DNA of 64,000 nucleotides from Miscanthus floridulus (GCF_019320115.1 NC_089591.1:55242078-55306077), one strand, 5' to 3'; counted from the stretch's first letter, positions 33,501 through 46,736 are shown. Translations and numbers: made by a program. Notes: generated by a model not told the origin, from the letters alone.

Positions 33501-36500
33501 AAAGGAGGTAAGGCGATGGGACCGGATGGTATCCCAATCGAGGTGTGGAGATGCCTCGGGGACATAGCTGTAGTATGGTTAACCAAGCTGTTCAACCATA
33601 TTTTTCGATCGAACAAAATGCCTGATGAGTGGAGGAGAAGTATATTGGTACCGATCTACAAGAATAAAGGGGATATTCAAAGTTGTACAAATTACCGAGG
33701 AATTAAGTTGATAAGCCATACTATGAAGCTATGGGAGAGAGTTATCGAGCATCACTTGAGAGCAATAACGCGGGTCTCTATGAACCAATTTGGTTTCATG
33801 CCCGGAAGGTCAACCATGGAAGCCATTTTCTTAATAAGACAAGTTATGGAGCGGTATAGGGAGAAGAAGAAGGACTTACACATGGTTTTTATTGACTTGG
33901 AGAAGGCTTATGATAAAATACCTAAGGAATGTTATGTGGTGGGCGTTGGACAAACATAAAGTCCCAACGAAGTACGTCGGGCTCATTAAGGACATGTACA
34001 GCAATGTTGTGACTAGAGTTCGAACAAGTGATGGAGACACAGATGACTTCCCGATTAGGATAGGACTACATCAAAGGTCAGCTTTGAGCCCTTATTTGTT
34101 TGCTTTAGTGATGGATGAGGTCACAAGGGACATACAAGGGGACATCCCTTGGTGTATGCTTTTCGCGGACGATGTAGTGCTAGTTGATGAAAGCCGGACA
34201 GGAGTGAATCAGAAACTGGAGTTATGGCGGGAGACTTTGGAGTCCAAAGGTTTTAGACTTAGTAGAACTAAAAATGAGTATATGAGATGTGACTTCGGCA
34301 CTACTACTCGGGAGGAGGAAGATGTTAGTTTGAAAGGTCAAGTAGTGCCTAGGAAGGATACCTTTCGATATTTAGGATCAATGCTACAGAGGAACGGGGA
34401 TATTGATGAAGATGTTAGCCATAGAATCAAAGCAGGGTGGATGAAGTGGCGGCAAGCGTCTGGTGTCCTATGTGACAAAAGGGTACCACAGAAGCTAAAA
34501 GGCAAGTTTTATAGGACGGCGATTAGACCTGCTATGTTGTATGGTGCAGAATGTTGGCCTACCAAAAGACGACATATTCAACAGCTAAGTGTCGCGGAAA
34601 TGCGTATGTTGCGTTGAATTTGCGGTCATACAAGAAGGGATCGAGTTCGGAACGATGATATACGTGAGAGATTAGGGGTAGCGCCAATTGAAGAAAAGCT
34701 TGTCCAACACCGGTTGAGATGGTTTGGACATGTGCAACGGAGACCTCCAGATGCACCGGTGCGTAGTGGAATCCTAAGTCAGGATAGTAACGTGAAGAGA
34801 GGCAGAGGAAGACCGAAGTTGACTTGGGTAGAGGCAATAAAAGGAGACTTGAAAGGATGGAATATACCCAAAGACTTAGCCTTAGATAGGAGTGCTTGGA
34901 AGACAGCTATTCACGTGCCTGAACCTTGATTGCTTCTGTTGGGTTTCAACTCTAGCCTACCCCAACTTATTTGGGACTTAAAGGCTTTGTTGTTGTTGTT
35001 GTTGTTGTTGAAGAATATCAATGGAACTAATTTCAAGGTATTTTTACAATCTGATTCAGCATAACACTCATATTTGGATAGAAATAATTTTATTTCAGAT
35101 TCATGCTCACACATTTAACTACAAAACCAGATGAGAGAAGCTATCAGATCGGAAACTAAGAAAACTAGTGTCAACTGAGAGAAGCTGTAGTTTCTTTACC
35201 AGACACGGGTTCCAAAGTGACTATGTGGCCTTTCATAGTCAAACCACCTTCATCTGCAATGGCTGCAAATGCACGGGCCTTGTCAGCTGCTGTGGAATCC
35301 TCAAACCGAATGAATCCAGAATCTTCCCCAATGCTGAAGTCCACATACTTCAGAAGGAAAAAGAAAAAGGCCAATAAGACAGTCTGGTATCAAGAATGCT
35401 ATGTGACAAAGAAACTCTATTTAAAGAACTTCTAGATGCTACGCTACAGAGATACAAAATTGCATATGTATGCATAATGCCCTTACAAGATGCAGCATTA
35501 TGTTTCCTTTGGTGAAGACAAATATGTGCATACAAATGGCAGTTTAAAGTAAGAATTTAAATCATACCAAAATTGAACTGGCTCTGCATAGCTAAATACC
35601 TAAATCAAATTCAGTTTTGATCTATACTTATTATTGTCAGGTCACAGGTTATGTGCTCTATTTAACTGAAATGAACTAAAGTAGATAAGATAATATTTGC
35701 AAAGCCAACAAAAATCTCAATCAAACAAAATCATAACATGATTCATGGCTGACAGTCAGATGAACTGGATATTGTGATTTATAAAACTACGATCCTACCA
35801 CTTGAACCTATGAGTACTTCAATAGAAGCTGTCAAGCAAAAATGAACGAGACAATATTCTCACAATATTTCCTATCCTACAGAAAATATGTAAAATAAAC
35901 CAAACTCAAACTTTCCTCGATAGTTTCACAACCCGAACCACAATAGGTGTTTGCTTATTGCAAATGATGAAAGGAAACATGAAATTTGCCTGTTCTTCTT
36001 TTTATTAAGAAAATTGAAACAGAAATCTGTCTGTTCTGATATTTCCTAAGGTTCTGAAGATGTTACACATTACAAAATGAATGTGAAAGGCAGATGTAAC
36101 TATGAACACAATATTAATATTAATAAATCATGATGTTTAATATTGAAAGTATGGTGATGCAACAATCTCACAAGAAAAGGGTATCTTGCAGGTATCATAT
36201 AGTTTCATAATGCAAATAAAAAGTGTGAAAGATCAACAGACCACTAGTGGTATACGGCAAAAGAAAAAAGAAGCAAAAGTAAATATATATTACCCGCACT
36301 GTGCCAAATTTAGTAAATTCTTCTTTTAAATCCTCCCTCGAGATTGTATCTTGATCATTATCTGAAGGGCTTTTATCATCCTTGTCAACAGATTGTGAAG
36401 TTTCCCCAGCAGATACCCCTTTCAATTCCACAACGGCATCTGACTGCTCCTCACTCACATTGCCTTTATTCTCAGGGATCTTCTCTTCATTCTCTATACT

Positions 36501-37103
36501 AGATTTCTCTGTAGCATCGGAAGCTCCTTCATTCTTGGTAAGGTCAGTGTCATCTACTTTGCCCCCACCATTTTTTTCTGTCTCACCATCAACTGCAATT
36601 TTCTTCAGCTTGAAGGCCAGAATCAGACCTTTTGGATAGCTGTAACCAATATTGATGCATCATGATGTTAATTGAAACTCGAAGAAATCATAAATAAGAA
36701 ACATATACAGATAAAGAGTATTTACCCTTCACCATGACCGCTCTTATTAGGATGTGACTTTTCAAATGCTTCTTTCTTTGCCTCTCTTTCAGTATCAAAT
36801 TCTTTCCTACATTATTTCATAATAGGATACAGGATATATATTGTTATACAGGTAAACTCAAAAGTGTAAAAAAACAAAAGTTGCTAAAGTCAAAATTCTG
36901 AAAATAATAGGAACTGATTTTGGAATCATTCAACCAGAACAAACAGCTTAACATTTGTAGCATAAAGAACTGCAACCATAAAAGCAAGATTCCCATCAAA
37001 ACCAAACAATAGAACAACTAGGAGAATTTTTTTGGGGAGTGCGCCAGTGGCCTGTGAATGAGAACCTGCTCAAACTCCCCAATCCTTTAGTGAATGCAGC
37101 GAA

Positions 37104-37137
<34 letters not shown>

Positions 37138-38620
37138 CGCATTTTCAAGATAAAAAGAACAACTTCATTGTCGAAACTCAAAAGCATGAACACAGCATTT
37201 TCTAATTAATAGATGGCACCTAATAAGAAAATAAATTGAACTAGTAGTTGGTTTACTTTGGTCTTATTTGCAGGTCTGCCCCAGCAAAAACAAGATTTTT
37301 CTCAAAAACACCTTTTGCTTCATCTTCGTCTGAAAATTCAACTAAAGCAGTGCCACAGAAATGTCTTTTGTCAGAAACATGTCGAGGTAGCCTCACACTA
37401 TTTACCTGTAATGCAAATAGTACACATACAAATAGTATTAGCAGTATTTACTATTCACATTGCAATATTAATGAACATCTAGTATTGGAATGGTAATGGC
37501 CTAATACACCAATTTATCATATTGGCCACTGATGCATAACCTCAAGGATGTCAGTTCATGCAGTACATTTAGGTGCAACATTCAGTGCTAACAGACATAT
37601 AGCATACCTTGCCACACTGAGCAAAAAAAGATTCGACTTCCTCCAGTTTTACATTGTAAGGAAGCGGTGATGCAGCAACTGTCCTAGAGTCCACTTGCTC
37701 TATAACCTCATCTGGCTTCAACAACTCCTTAGACCTACCAACTTTCTTCCCTGTAAATACAAGATTGAACATTAATAATATAGGATATAAGCACCAAATT
37801 ACTGGTGTCATACTACAATCCAACTAAAGTGAGCATTTTTTTTTTCATTTGAACCGTGCAGCAAATGTCCATATTATTAAGTGACCAGGTGATTCAATGA
37901 TAGTTCATAATGTAAGGTTAGGTCTAACATTCATCAGAATTCAGGAAAGGGCCATTGTACTGAACATAGCTGGAAATGGAAATGGAAATGGAACATTGCC
38001 ATATTGTTCTGAATGAAATTAAGCTTCTACACCATCTAAATTCAAAATCAACTTTAACTAAATACTCCTAAACAATTTCGCATAACACTTATATGGACGA
38101 AAAGGGAGAGATAACGAGCTTACCGTCCTCTGATACACGGAGGGCTGTGGAACGGCGCAAGACGTCAGCAACTGCAAGTACGGTCTCCTCTGGCATGGTA
38201 TCCGGTTTCACATCCCCTTCGAGACCTAGGTGTGACCTCATCCGCGAGAAGGAACAGATGAGAGCCAAGCTCACCACTGCCCAATCAGCCCCGCGCCCAA
38301 AAGGAGACAGCACAAAATTAGCACCAGAGCGACCTGAACCAGCAAGATCATCGGAGATGAAGACGAGAGAATTCTTACACCCATCCTCGCTTTCCTCGAC
38401 GGTCCTGCGTAGGAACCCGTCGCGGGGAAGGTTGCTGTCGCTAAAATAGAACTCCACCTGCGACGGAAGAGGGAAACATATTCAATTGGGATCATAGAAA
38501 TCACAATAGATTGGAGGGCGGAACGGCACGAATCGGAGGCTGTGTGAGATGTCAAACCTGGCGGATAACATTCTTGGCCTTGGCGTCGTCAAGCGGGGCG
38601 GCGGCGGCGGCGGGTGCCAT
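30580..38620 (-). CDS. LA1: La protein (La motif plus two RRMs)
   Basis: Ten exons on minus join in frame to 448 codons with GT-AG borders: 38620-38558, 38457-38379, 38276-38124, 37750-37608, 37405-37257, 36806-36726, 36639-36294, 35347-35200, 31536-31458 and 30682-30580. The N-terminus [12 protein letters not shown] leads into the La motif ([20 protein letters not shown], then [11 protein letters not shown], residues ~15-98). RRM1 follows ([20 protein letters not shown], then [16 protein letters not shown]). An acidic linker precedes the C-terminal RRM2 ([27 protein letters not shown]) and a basic GRRN/KRGR tail. La binds 3' UUU-OH ends of nascent Pol III transcripts and chaperones pre-tRNAs in the nucleus. 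Intron 8 (3.66 kb) holds a LINE and intron 9 a SINE and a MITE, yet the coding frame is intact. Confidence 0.95.
30793..30997. mobile_element. Stowaway-like MITE in La intron 9
   Basis: Ends CTCCCTCCATTTCAAAG and CTTTTGGAAAGGAGGGAG-like (right side TTTTGGAAAGGAGGGAG before TA). AT-rich interior with no coding. Confidence 0.65.
31171..31316 (+). mobile_element. tRNA-derived SINE in La intron 9
   Basis: A-box-like TGGCTCAACTGGTAGGG and a good B box GGTTCGAGTCC on plus, ending in a T-rich tail. It is flanked by the 9-bp direct repeat TTCAAGAGA (31162-31170 and 31317-31325). At 146 bp it is short, as plant Au-type SINEs are. Antisense to the La gene. Confidence 0.8.
31692..35009 (+). mobile_element. 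Full-length RTE-type LINE in La intron 8
   Basis: It begins ACTCCGCCTATGGTGGGG and ends in a (TTG)n tail at 34987-35010. It is flanked by the 17-bp duplication GAAGAATATCAATGGAA at 31675-31691 and 35010-35026. One ORF region encodes endonuclease then reverse transcriptase, the order of the RTE clade, and a short-repeat tail instead of poly(A) is typical of RTE. The 5' end appears complete. It is inserted antisense to La. Confidence 0.93.
31806..34929 (+). pseudogene. LINE endonuclease-reverse transcriptase, frameshifted
   Basis: An endonuclease/exonuclease/phosphatase domain is at about 32080-32815: [33 protein letters not shown] and [11 protein letters not shown] give the Asn, Glu, Asp-x-Asn and Asp motifs. 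The linker ([16 protein letters not shown]) is followed by reverse transcriptase with [59 protein letters not shown] and the catalytic [10 protein letters not shown] near 34170. A C-terminal tail [10 protein letters not shown] follows. Frame changes occur near 33000, 33345-33450 and 33930, and a TGA replaces an expected Trp near 34615. The copy is therefore inactive in itself. Confidence 0.9.
34987..35010 (+). repeat. (TTG)8 microsatellite, LINE 3' tail
   Basis: Eight TTG units form the 3' end of the RTE element. Confidence 0.95.
37104..37137 (+). repeat. Poly(G) run of 34 in La intron 5
   Basis: Thirty-four consecutive G on plus (poly(C) in the La transcript). Such a run is unstable in replication and cloning, and its length should be treated as approximate. 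Confidence 0.9.
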
Positions 38621-38647
38621 GGCTAGCTTGCTTGGGGAACGAAGGCG

Positions 38648-38657
38648 CTAGGGTTTT
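38648..38657 (-). promoter_or_regulatory. Telo-box upstream of La start
   Basis: AAAACCCTAG on the minus strand, about 30 bp upstream of the La ATG, contains the telo-box AAACCCTA. The motif is common in 5' regions of plant translation and RNA-processing genes, which suits La. Confidence 0.6.
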
Positions 38658-38699
38658 AGGAGGATGGCGGGTACAGTTTGTTTGGGGGTTTTTAATTAC

Positions 38700-39829
38700 G
38701 AACTTAGGGAGGGGTACGGAATTCAAAGAAAACATATTACCATAGGCTTTTTATAAGAAAACATATATACCATAGTTTGAGTAAAACATTGAGGCGGTCT
38801 CTAAATTGAAATTCGGAAGATGCGTCATTTAGATCTCAAACTTTCTATTTTTTTTATTCTGGCTGCCTAAACTTGTCTCGGTTCCGATACTAGTTCAAGA
38901 ATAGACTTTGATTTCCCATATGTTAATGTGGCATGTTGACTCGACTTTGATTAAGAAGTTGTCTACTCGGCACTTGGGTGCTTTATAAGCATCTGACACC
39001 TGAGTGTTGATGCCACCTAAACATCCCATTTGAGAATAGAAAACGAAATCAAGTGTTTCTAGTCCGTGAAACACTCGATTGTCATGACCATTGGATCAAA
39101 ATCAAATAAATAAATAAACAAATTAAAATTATAGATAATCAAATTAACCATACATGTTTTATAAATTACAAAGTGAAAGATCTCTGAATGATTTAAAACT
39201 AAAAAATGTAGACAAAATCAATAAAAAACAAATTAAAGAAGATACATATTATCAAACTAAGCAGATGTTTTCTATAAAATGCAGATGAAAAGATCTCCAT
39301 ATAGGTTCAAAACTAGAGATACATACAAACATATAACAGAATTAATGAAACATATGCTTGAAACAAAACAAAGGATATCCATATAGGTATCTAGTTACAA
39401 CAATTCTCTTTGTAAATTACACCAAAATAATCATTGTAAATTTAATATAAGTATAGTGTAAGGCACCATTTGGATATATGGGCTGGTTAATAATTTAATA
39501 TAAGTATAGTGTAAGGCTAGTATAAATTGATAATAACTACGATATTTTCAACAAACACAACTTCAATTATATTAGATCCAGGAAGAAGAAAGGGAAAGGG
39601 AAGAAAAATGAAAGGAGAGGAAAAGAAAGAGAAAAAAAATCTAAAAATATGGTTCCATCCTGAAGGCCGTGGTGGAGAGCCGACGATGACATGTCAATCA
39701 CCCATTTTTCAGTCCGGAAAAAAATCCCAAAAAAAAAAGCAAATTGTGGCAAAACCTTCTGGAATAACACACTTTCGGATGCGCTCGTCTTCTACTAAGC
39801 GCCCCAAAAATGGACTAAAATAGGCAGTT
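38700..39829. other. AT-rich intergenic, possible transposon remnant
   Basis: No gene. At about 38765-38880 the phrases GTCTCTAAATTGAAATT, TTTAGATCTCAAACTT and GCTGCCTAAACTTGTC resemble MULE-type terminal repeats and echo 58255-58380, but no partner end was found. A purine-rich patch lies at about 39580-39640. The phrase AATTTAATATAAGTATAGTG is duplicated near 39437 and 39493. Confidence 0.45.
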
Positions 39830-40489
39830 TCGTCGAGCACACCCAAATGTAGAACTCGAAATTATCCACGTTTTACATTCAGAATCCAATAATAAGTACG
39901 AGCTTACAATACTGAGTTCATTTCATACAACATAGTCTTAGAAATTATTTATTACAATGCTAGAGTTCAGAGTGCGATAATTAAATAGCGGAATGTAATA
40001 ATCATCTAGCGGAAACGATACATGGATCCATTTGTGCCCACCGGAAGAATCCTCCACACAAGAGCTAACTCCTCAAGCTGCACCCGCAATAGGATAAAAT
40101 AAACTCTGAGTACACAATGCACTCGCAAGAATTACCTGACTAGTGAAAATATTTTTCCGACTCTCAAGAATATGATAGGCAATATGATTTGCTGTTTTCT
40201 TTTATTTGCAAAAGGCATTACTAATTGTGCGTCCTTAGGGTCAAGTTTATTAGCAGTCATGATTGCTTTATTAGCTAATCATTCTAGGTAAACACATGTT
40301 CTATCTTTAAGCAAGAGTTGAGCAATTAGAACTATTTTACCATCTTTCATCTTCTAGTTCTTATTACGGTGCTAGACCATAGCCAAGTCGTACCGTCTTA
40401 CGAAAAACGGCGATTCGCGAACCAATGTATCCTAACTAGGTACCCCGAAACACATGTCCCGTTTGTACCCCAGGCACAAACAAGAATAA
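39830..40489 (-). repeat. Repeat family copy, tail part, minus orientation
   Basis: Read on minus it contains ACTCAGAGTTTATTTTATCC, TTTCGAGTTCTACATTTGGG and GTGTGCTCGAC. In order and wording these correspond to 44020-44375 on plus (CACTCAGAGTTTTATTCC, TTTCGAGTCCTCCCATGGGG, GTGTACTCGAC). It is probably the tail of the minus-strand copy that continues at 44400-58145, split by the plus copy. Confidence 0.55.
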
Positions 40490-43400
40490 TGTAACACCCC
40501 CGGTGTTACGTACTCGTTTAACAATAGTTTAAGGCTTAATAAAATCTAATAAATAAGTTTTCTATGCTTGGTGATAAATTCTTGCATGAAATGATACGAT
40601 ACATGTTTGTTTAAATTACCTTTGTGAATATAGTCAACATGTGTGAGGTCAACCAACCTTGATTTTGTGCTTAAACATCTCTAAATGAGTTTACGAACAA
40701 AAGTTATTTAGCGTAATGTGGGGAAAATGATTAAAAATGTCAGAAACACTAATTGATGTTAATTGCTCAATAGTTTTTTGGAGGATAAATAAATAATTAT
40801 TTTATATAAAAACTCTAAAATATGCCTATCTGAAAAGCTTAGTATAAGTTTTGTACTTTGTAGTGGAGTGCTTGCTTGCGCCTAGTTTTTATGTTTGATA
40901 GATCAGTTAAGGCTCCAAAGTCTGAATCAAACTCAGTTTTCTGGAAACTTAGAAATTTTCTAAGTCACTGGAATCAGCCTGACAAACCAAAGTTTGAGCA
41001 TGTTTATTTCCTAATCTGTGGTGCTAATGACAGTGGTCCCTTAAGCAAAGTTGGAGTTTGCTTTGAGTTGAAGATATTTTATACAGAACGTTGGACCCAT
41101 AGCTTGACCGAATCTGCTGCATAGTCATCCCAAGTCAGGCACATGGACACTGTCGTCGCCCATGCCCTGCTCTGCCCTGCCTGCGCTTTGGCCATGCACA
41201 ATGCACACCATGGCCACCCATGCCGCGTTGCTCCCTCTCCCTCCCTTCTTATGAAGACCGAGGTCGCCTTGCTCGTCCTCACGGTCCATCTCCCTCCCTT
41301 TCTCGGCTCTCTCCCTCGCTCCCTACCACAAGAACACGAGCGCGCCCGCCATGGCCGGCTTCGAGCTCCCCCTGCTACCGCCATTTCCACTGCTCTGCCC
41401 CTCTTCGCGCTCGACTATCGGCACCACCGCCTCCTCCTCGCTCCCCTCTGTGCCCCGCTCATGCTCGCTGGAGCCCACGTCGTCGGGAGCCACCGCGGCC
41501 CCTGCTCGGGCCGCCGCGGCACAGCACGCACGTGGCCAAGCCGCTGTGCCCTACCCCCGCACGGGTGGTGCCAGCCGTGGGTGCGTCGTGTTCGCCCGGT
41601 GCCACACAGCCCGTCCTCGTCGATCGCCACGCCTCATAGCACCGCCCTCGTCGTGCAGCCGCCCGTCGCGGCCACCGCGCGTGTGGCCGGGACACCACCG
41701 GCTATGCCTAGCCAAGCTACCGTCAGCCACGCATGTGGGTGTGGCCACCGCTGCCCCCGCACACCGCCCTCGCCCTAGCTGGTGGCCCGTCGCGCGAACT
41801 CGGTCGCGCCCCGAGCACCTCCTCTGCTCAGTGAAGATGAGGAAGAAGAAGAGAAGGACCTCATGCCTAAATAGAAGTTTTTCCAGGGTTCTGAATGTAA
41901 ATCTCGTGACTCACATGAATAGTACTACTAGACTACGGGTTGATTCAGGAAAAGCTCAGGTTCCTCCGTGCAAAGTGTTTATCTTTTATGGTTTTTCCTT
42001 TTCTTTTATGTTTAAATTGGCTAAAACTTTAAAAATTCATAGTAAATCGTAGAAAAATCATAAAAAAGAAAATGAAGATGTTTTGGAATCCCTGTGACTA
42101 GATCTATGCAGTAGATGTACAATTTTGTATGTTTTAGTAAAAAAATATTGCTCTAAATTTTTGCCTATGCTTGTTAGGGATAAATTCATATCTATTGTTA
42201 TGTTGATCCTTTTGTTGTGAAATTTTTATAGTAAGTTGTTGCCGATGTGTGTGTGCTCTAGTAAAAATTTCAGGTCTAGTGCATGCGTATTTACTGAGCT
42301 ATTAAATTATCCTGTGCCATATGCTTTTATTACCATTAAGTCTTAATTAAATGCTAGTAAATAATCTGCTTATCCAGAAATTATGAAATTTATGCAATAG
42401 TTATGTTTAGTTAAGATGTACCACCCATAAATTTTTCATATCCAAAAGAGATGTTTGGTGCGCCACCTTTTTATTCCTTAATTATAATTATTTAAGCTTT
42501 TATATATGTTAGGTGTTTAGATTAGGGTTAATATACGTTTGTCTAGGATACTTGTTTTGCATGATGACTAGGTAAAGTGTGTTTAGTAAGTAGAAGTGTG
42601 CTTGGCATGTTACAATAAGCTTTCACTTGTATGTTTAAAAATGTAAATGGTTGTTTCGCTCATTTTTGTTAGGTTGATAATAGTAACTCGCAAGTCATTA
42701 GGAGAGGATGAGAGTCGAATATCCAATGTTTAGTTACCCTTCACCGTGATGACGTGTTGCTTGTTCTTTAAGTTTAGTAATGCTTGTGTGGATGCTTGTT
42801 TGACTTAAGCATGCATTGTATTTATGCATATCATTTAGGAACGATGATGGATTGATGGGTCAACACAAGGATGTTGGCAGTCAAGCGGGAAGATGATGAA
42901 TGATGACTCAAGTCCTAAAGATGATGGTTGGATCATGTCCCGAAGATGGAGCCAACTAACTTAGTGTTAATAAGTTACCCAGGCAAGCCCCGGTGCATAA
43001 CCCCTATTTTTCGAGCACTTATTATTCTGTTGTTCGTGCATTAAGTTGTAGAAGTTGCTTGAAACCCACCTGCATAAATGTTCTATCCTATGAGTTCTAC
43101 TAGTATGACAGGAATCGTGTAGTATGCCATGCTATAGGACCTATGGTAGAAGTCGGGTGATGGATTGTCACTCGTGAGAGATAGGTCATGGCTATTGTGC
43201 TACTACTATCACATGGACTTGAGGTGCTGGATAATAATTAAAGACTAGGCGGGACTAGACTTTAGTTTGGATGTGGTTAGTTATAGCAATAGAGCGAGGC
43301 TCTGGTTGCATTAGTCCCGCCTATGTCAAATAAGGACCGTACCGTTGGTAATGTTATGGCAAGTTTGAAGGTACCAAACACATAATAGGAGCTTGAGTTA

Positions 43401-44390
43401 TAGTTGACCATGAAGCTAAGTACTGTCTTATAATTAAGTGTGCAAAACGTTCACTGAAGTGTTTCTCTGGCCAGTCTAGAGGTTGTTTTTGGGATGGGGA
43501 ATGTCCATGGTAAAACTTATGAGGGGGAAACCCATCGCCGGTTCATGGGGCGGGCCTCATAGGGTGGGTTCCTTGGTGATGGTCAGGTCATTTTAGGCCT
43601 TGGTTGTACAATGGGAACGACGGCCTTGTACTTGCTCCTTCAAGAAGTACGGGCGTGTATTTGGGATTGCCCAGCTAGATGTACATTGATTGCAATCGTC
43701 GCCCTCCTCGGATATGGATACCACTTGTCATATCACTGCCATCACAGTTAATGCAACTGGAACCTAAAGATGATGATATGGTTAGTGCTGGATCATGAAG
43801 TATGCTTTGGTTGCTTACCACATGCTTGAAAGCAGTTCAGGCGCTTACCTAGAATGGCTAAGTAATAAACTTGATGTGACTGCTAAAACTTTGAATATAA
43901 GAATGCACTATTAGTGACGCTTCTCTCCAAAACAACTAAACAGCTAGCCAAATAGCCCCCACATATCCTTAAGAGTTGGGAGACTACTCCCACCTAGTCG
44001 GGTAAGTCTTGCGGAGTACATCGTGCACTCAGAGTTTTATTCCCCCCTGTTGTAGGTAACAGGTGGCTGCTGGAGCTGAATGTTGTGTGTGGATACCTCC
44101 TGGTGGGCTCAGCGAGGCTTCCTTTGTCGCCATGATTGTAGAAGTTTTACTCTTCCATCTCTACTTCTGCTTCAATATTCAAAATTGTTAACTTTCGCTG
44201 CTTTTGTAAAATGATCTTTCTTCCGCTGCTTTTATGAAATCTATTTTAACTCTGATTTTATGTAATGTTGTGATGTATGAAATGGTTAATAAATGACATA
44301 AGCTTTATTCACTTGTTTATGGTCCTGATGAAAATGTGTATTTTCGAGTCCTCCCATGGGGTGTACTCGACAGACTACCGGGTTTAACTT
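40490..44390 (+). repeat. Retrotransposon-like repeat copy, plus orientation
   Basis: It starts TGTAACACCCCCGGTGTTAC, a palindromic terminus used by grass LTR elements. It runs through a GC-rich block at 41140-41850 and an AT-rich body to a tail containing ACTCAGAGTTTTATTCCC and GTGTACTCGACA. No gag, protease or polymerase motif is seen. The open frames of the GC-rich block are Pro/Arg/Ala-rich with no domain. It may be a long terminal repeat or other non-coding portion; flanking duplications were not found. Confidence 0.5.
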
Positions 44391-44399
44391 GATCTCTGG

Positions 44400-46731
44400 T
44401 GTACTTAGTGTCAAATCACTGATAAGTATACTTGGGATTATGTTAAATTGGGCGGTTTTGCCATAACCAAACCATTCCACTCCTGTCGAGGGGTCTAGGT
44501 CCCCGTTCAAACTTGGATTCCAAGCCCCCATACTTGAGACCCGGTCTTAGTATGGTGCATAGACCTCCACCTTTCCCCACATCCAATCAATCAGTCCAAA
44601 AAGAGCCAAAACCCACAACAAGAGCGCAACGAGCATTTCCGCTCCCATAAGCAAGTATGTGCTCAGGATAATAAGTCTATGACCTGACTACTATCCACAG
44701 CAGCAGACGGTCCTCAATTGACACGATCAGGGAAAATAGTGTAACCAAGCTAAGCCCTGTGGCCGTGGGACACACTTGTTACACCCACCAATAACCCATG
44801 CCATATCCCTGTCCGGTCTTCATTTTTTTTTCATCATTTTATTATGAGAGTAATAATAATCACCTATTATGAGTAACGGTAGCTTACTCATGCTACTGAC
44901 AACCTAAGCATAGCAGCTACTCGAACCTACACTAGTAGAACTCATAGGTAGATATATATATATGCATGTGGTTTCCACAAAATTTTCCTGCAATGTAAAT
45001 GCATAACACACACACATATATATATATACACAATGGATAGGTTATGCACCGGAGCTTGCCTTAGGCAGGCGAGGTGTTAGCTGAGTCAGTCAGTGGTGGC
45101 TCTAGGACCTCCTCCTACACGAGAATCTTCTCTTCGTACTCCTTGACAATCTCCTTGAACTCATGATCGCCGGTGGACACAATCTCCGCCGACTCGTTCT
45201 CTATATGCATGCGATGATGATGATACAATAACTTAGTATTTTGGCAACAACAATTCTTAAAATAGGGACACATATGCCATACTAACAAGCTAGCTCTAAT
45301 GACTAAAATATTAAGCTAACCATCAGCTCTATCAAATCAAGTGTCAAGCTCACCCTAACAAATGCTTCATTTCATAAGTCAATATTCTTCTCTTATTGAT
45401 ATTAAAGGTTTAACGAATATTTAGTTACCCAAACAAACAAGCTATCTTAGGGCTACAAAAATTACAGTAAGCACATAATAATACAATGAAGCTACGGTAA
45501 AAATTTCAAGATCAAAGCTACCACCAATTTACCACAAAAATTCCTACAATAATTACCCTAATAATATTAAACATGTTCAAACGATTTAATAGCCCTTAGT
45601 TTCAACACAGATATGTATGAACTAACTATACCAACAGATAGACAATAATTTTAAGAACCTAACAAAAATTGTTTCATAATTTTTGGACACATACATGATT
45701 TTATATTAATTATCAAAGATCAGCTCAGAAATTAAAATAGAAAGCTATTACTAATTTCTTAGGAAAAAGAAAAACGGATTCCACTGCGTGGCCCACAAAC
45801 GTGCGGCCCGTGCAGGCGCGGCCCATGCGCGAGACGACCCATAGCGAGGGAGCCCGCGCACGCTGGCGCTTTTGCAAAAGAGCCCTCAGACTTCTTTCAA
45901 ATTATACCTAAGTCCTAATACTATTTCTTTCTCTCTCTGGCGAATTCATTTAACCCCCTGAGTTTTCCCTAATTTTGTCGCACACACCCTAGGCAACCCT
46001 ATGCATGGCGGCGCGGCGAGCGGTGGCACTGGGCGTCTATGCCGGCTACCTAAGACTTGCACGGACCTATCTAACGGGTCGATTGCCATCTCTAACCTAG
46101 ACTACCGTGCTGGGTGGTGGTGAGGAGTGGCGAGGCTCACTGGTGAGGGTTGCAGCGATGTGCGGCTATCCACAACTGGCGGCGTGACTGTTTCGTTGAA
46201 CTAGGGCAGCTACAGGCCTAACCAGCTAATGTGTGAGCATCAGGAGCTTACCATGGACTCAATTGAAGTGATAGTTGGGGTAGAGGATGGCGGAGAAGGG
46301 CTAGCCACGTGCGACCGAGCTGTGCGGCGACACACTAGCAGCTCGGTAAGGCGGCAATAGCGGTGGCACCGGGGTAGTGGTACCGGTTCAGCTGATGAGC
46401 GTAGGGCAAATAGGGAGTCGAGGCAAAGCTAACGGCGTAGCTAGGCCGACCTCTCACAGCTTCGTTGGCAAGTTGCCACCCGCACCGGCAGGGCGCGGCC
46501 TTAATGGCCCAAAAATGGGGAAACGGCCAAATTGAAGCTTGGCCGAGCTCAACTCAAGGCGTGATGGGGTCGGGCAGCTAGGTGGCTTAATGGCGAGGCC
46601 ACGAACGCATTGAATCGGATTGAGGTGATCTCTCTCTGGCTGATTTCGTGGGTGCATCTTAGATGACAGAGGCGGTAGGGAGAAGGGTATGTTCGGGCTC
46701 TAGCCGTCCTCGCCTTGGCGACAAGCGGTAG
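44400..46731 (-). repeat. Minus-orientation copy of the same repeat, inner part
   Basis: The plus-strand phrase CACTAGTAGAACTCATAGG near 44929 corresponds to the reverse complement of the plus copy near 43090 (CCTATGAGTTCTACTAGTA). A GC-rich block at 45780-46730 matches in position the one in the plus copy. This copy continues at 57162-58145 after the LTR retrotransposon inserted between them. No coding domain is recognised. Confidence 0.5.
44949..45033. repeat. TA/CA microsatellites
   Basis: (AT)n at about 44950-44962 and (CA)n(TA)n at about 45008-45032, with a unique spacer between. Confidence 0.8.
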
Positions 46732-46736
46732 GCTGG

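Noticed and set aside
41143..42052. ORFs of 139-233 codons in the GC-rich block
   Set aside because: Overlapping frames on both strands, with Pro/Arg/Ser-rich low-complexity composition and no gag or host domain; the block recurs as non-coding repeat in the minus copy.
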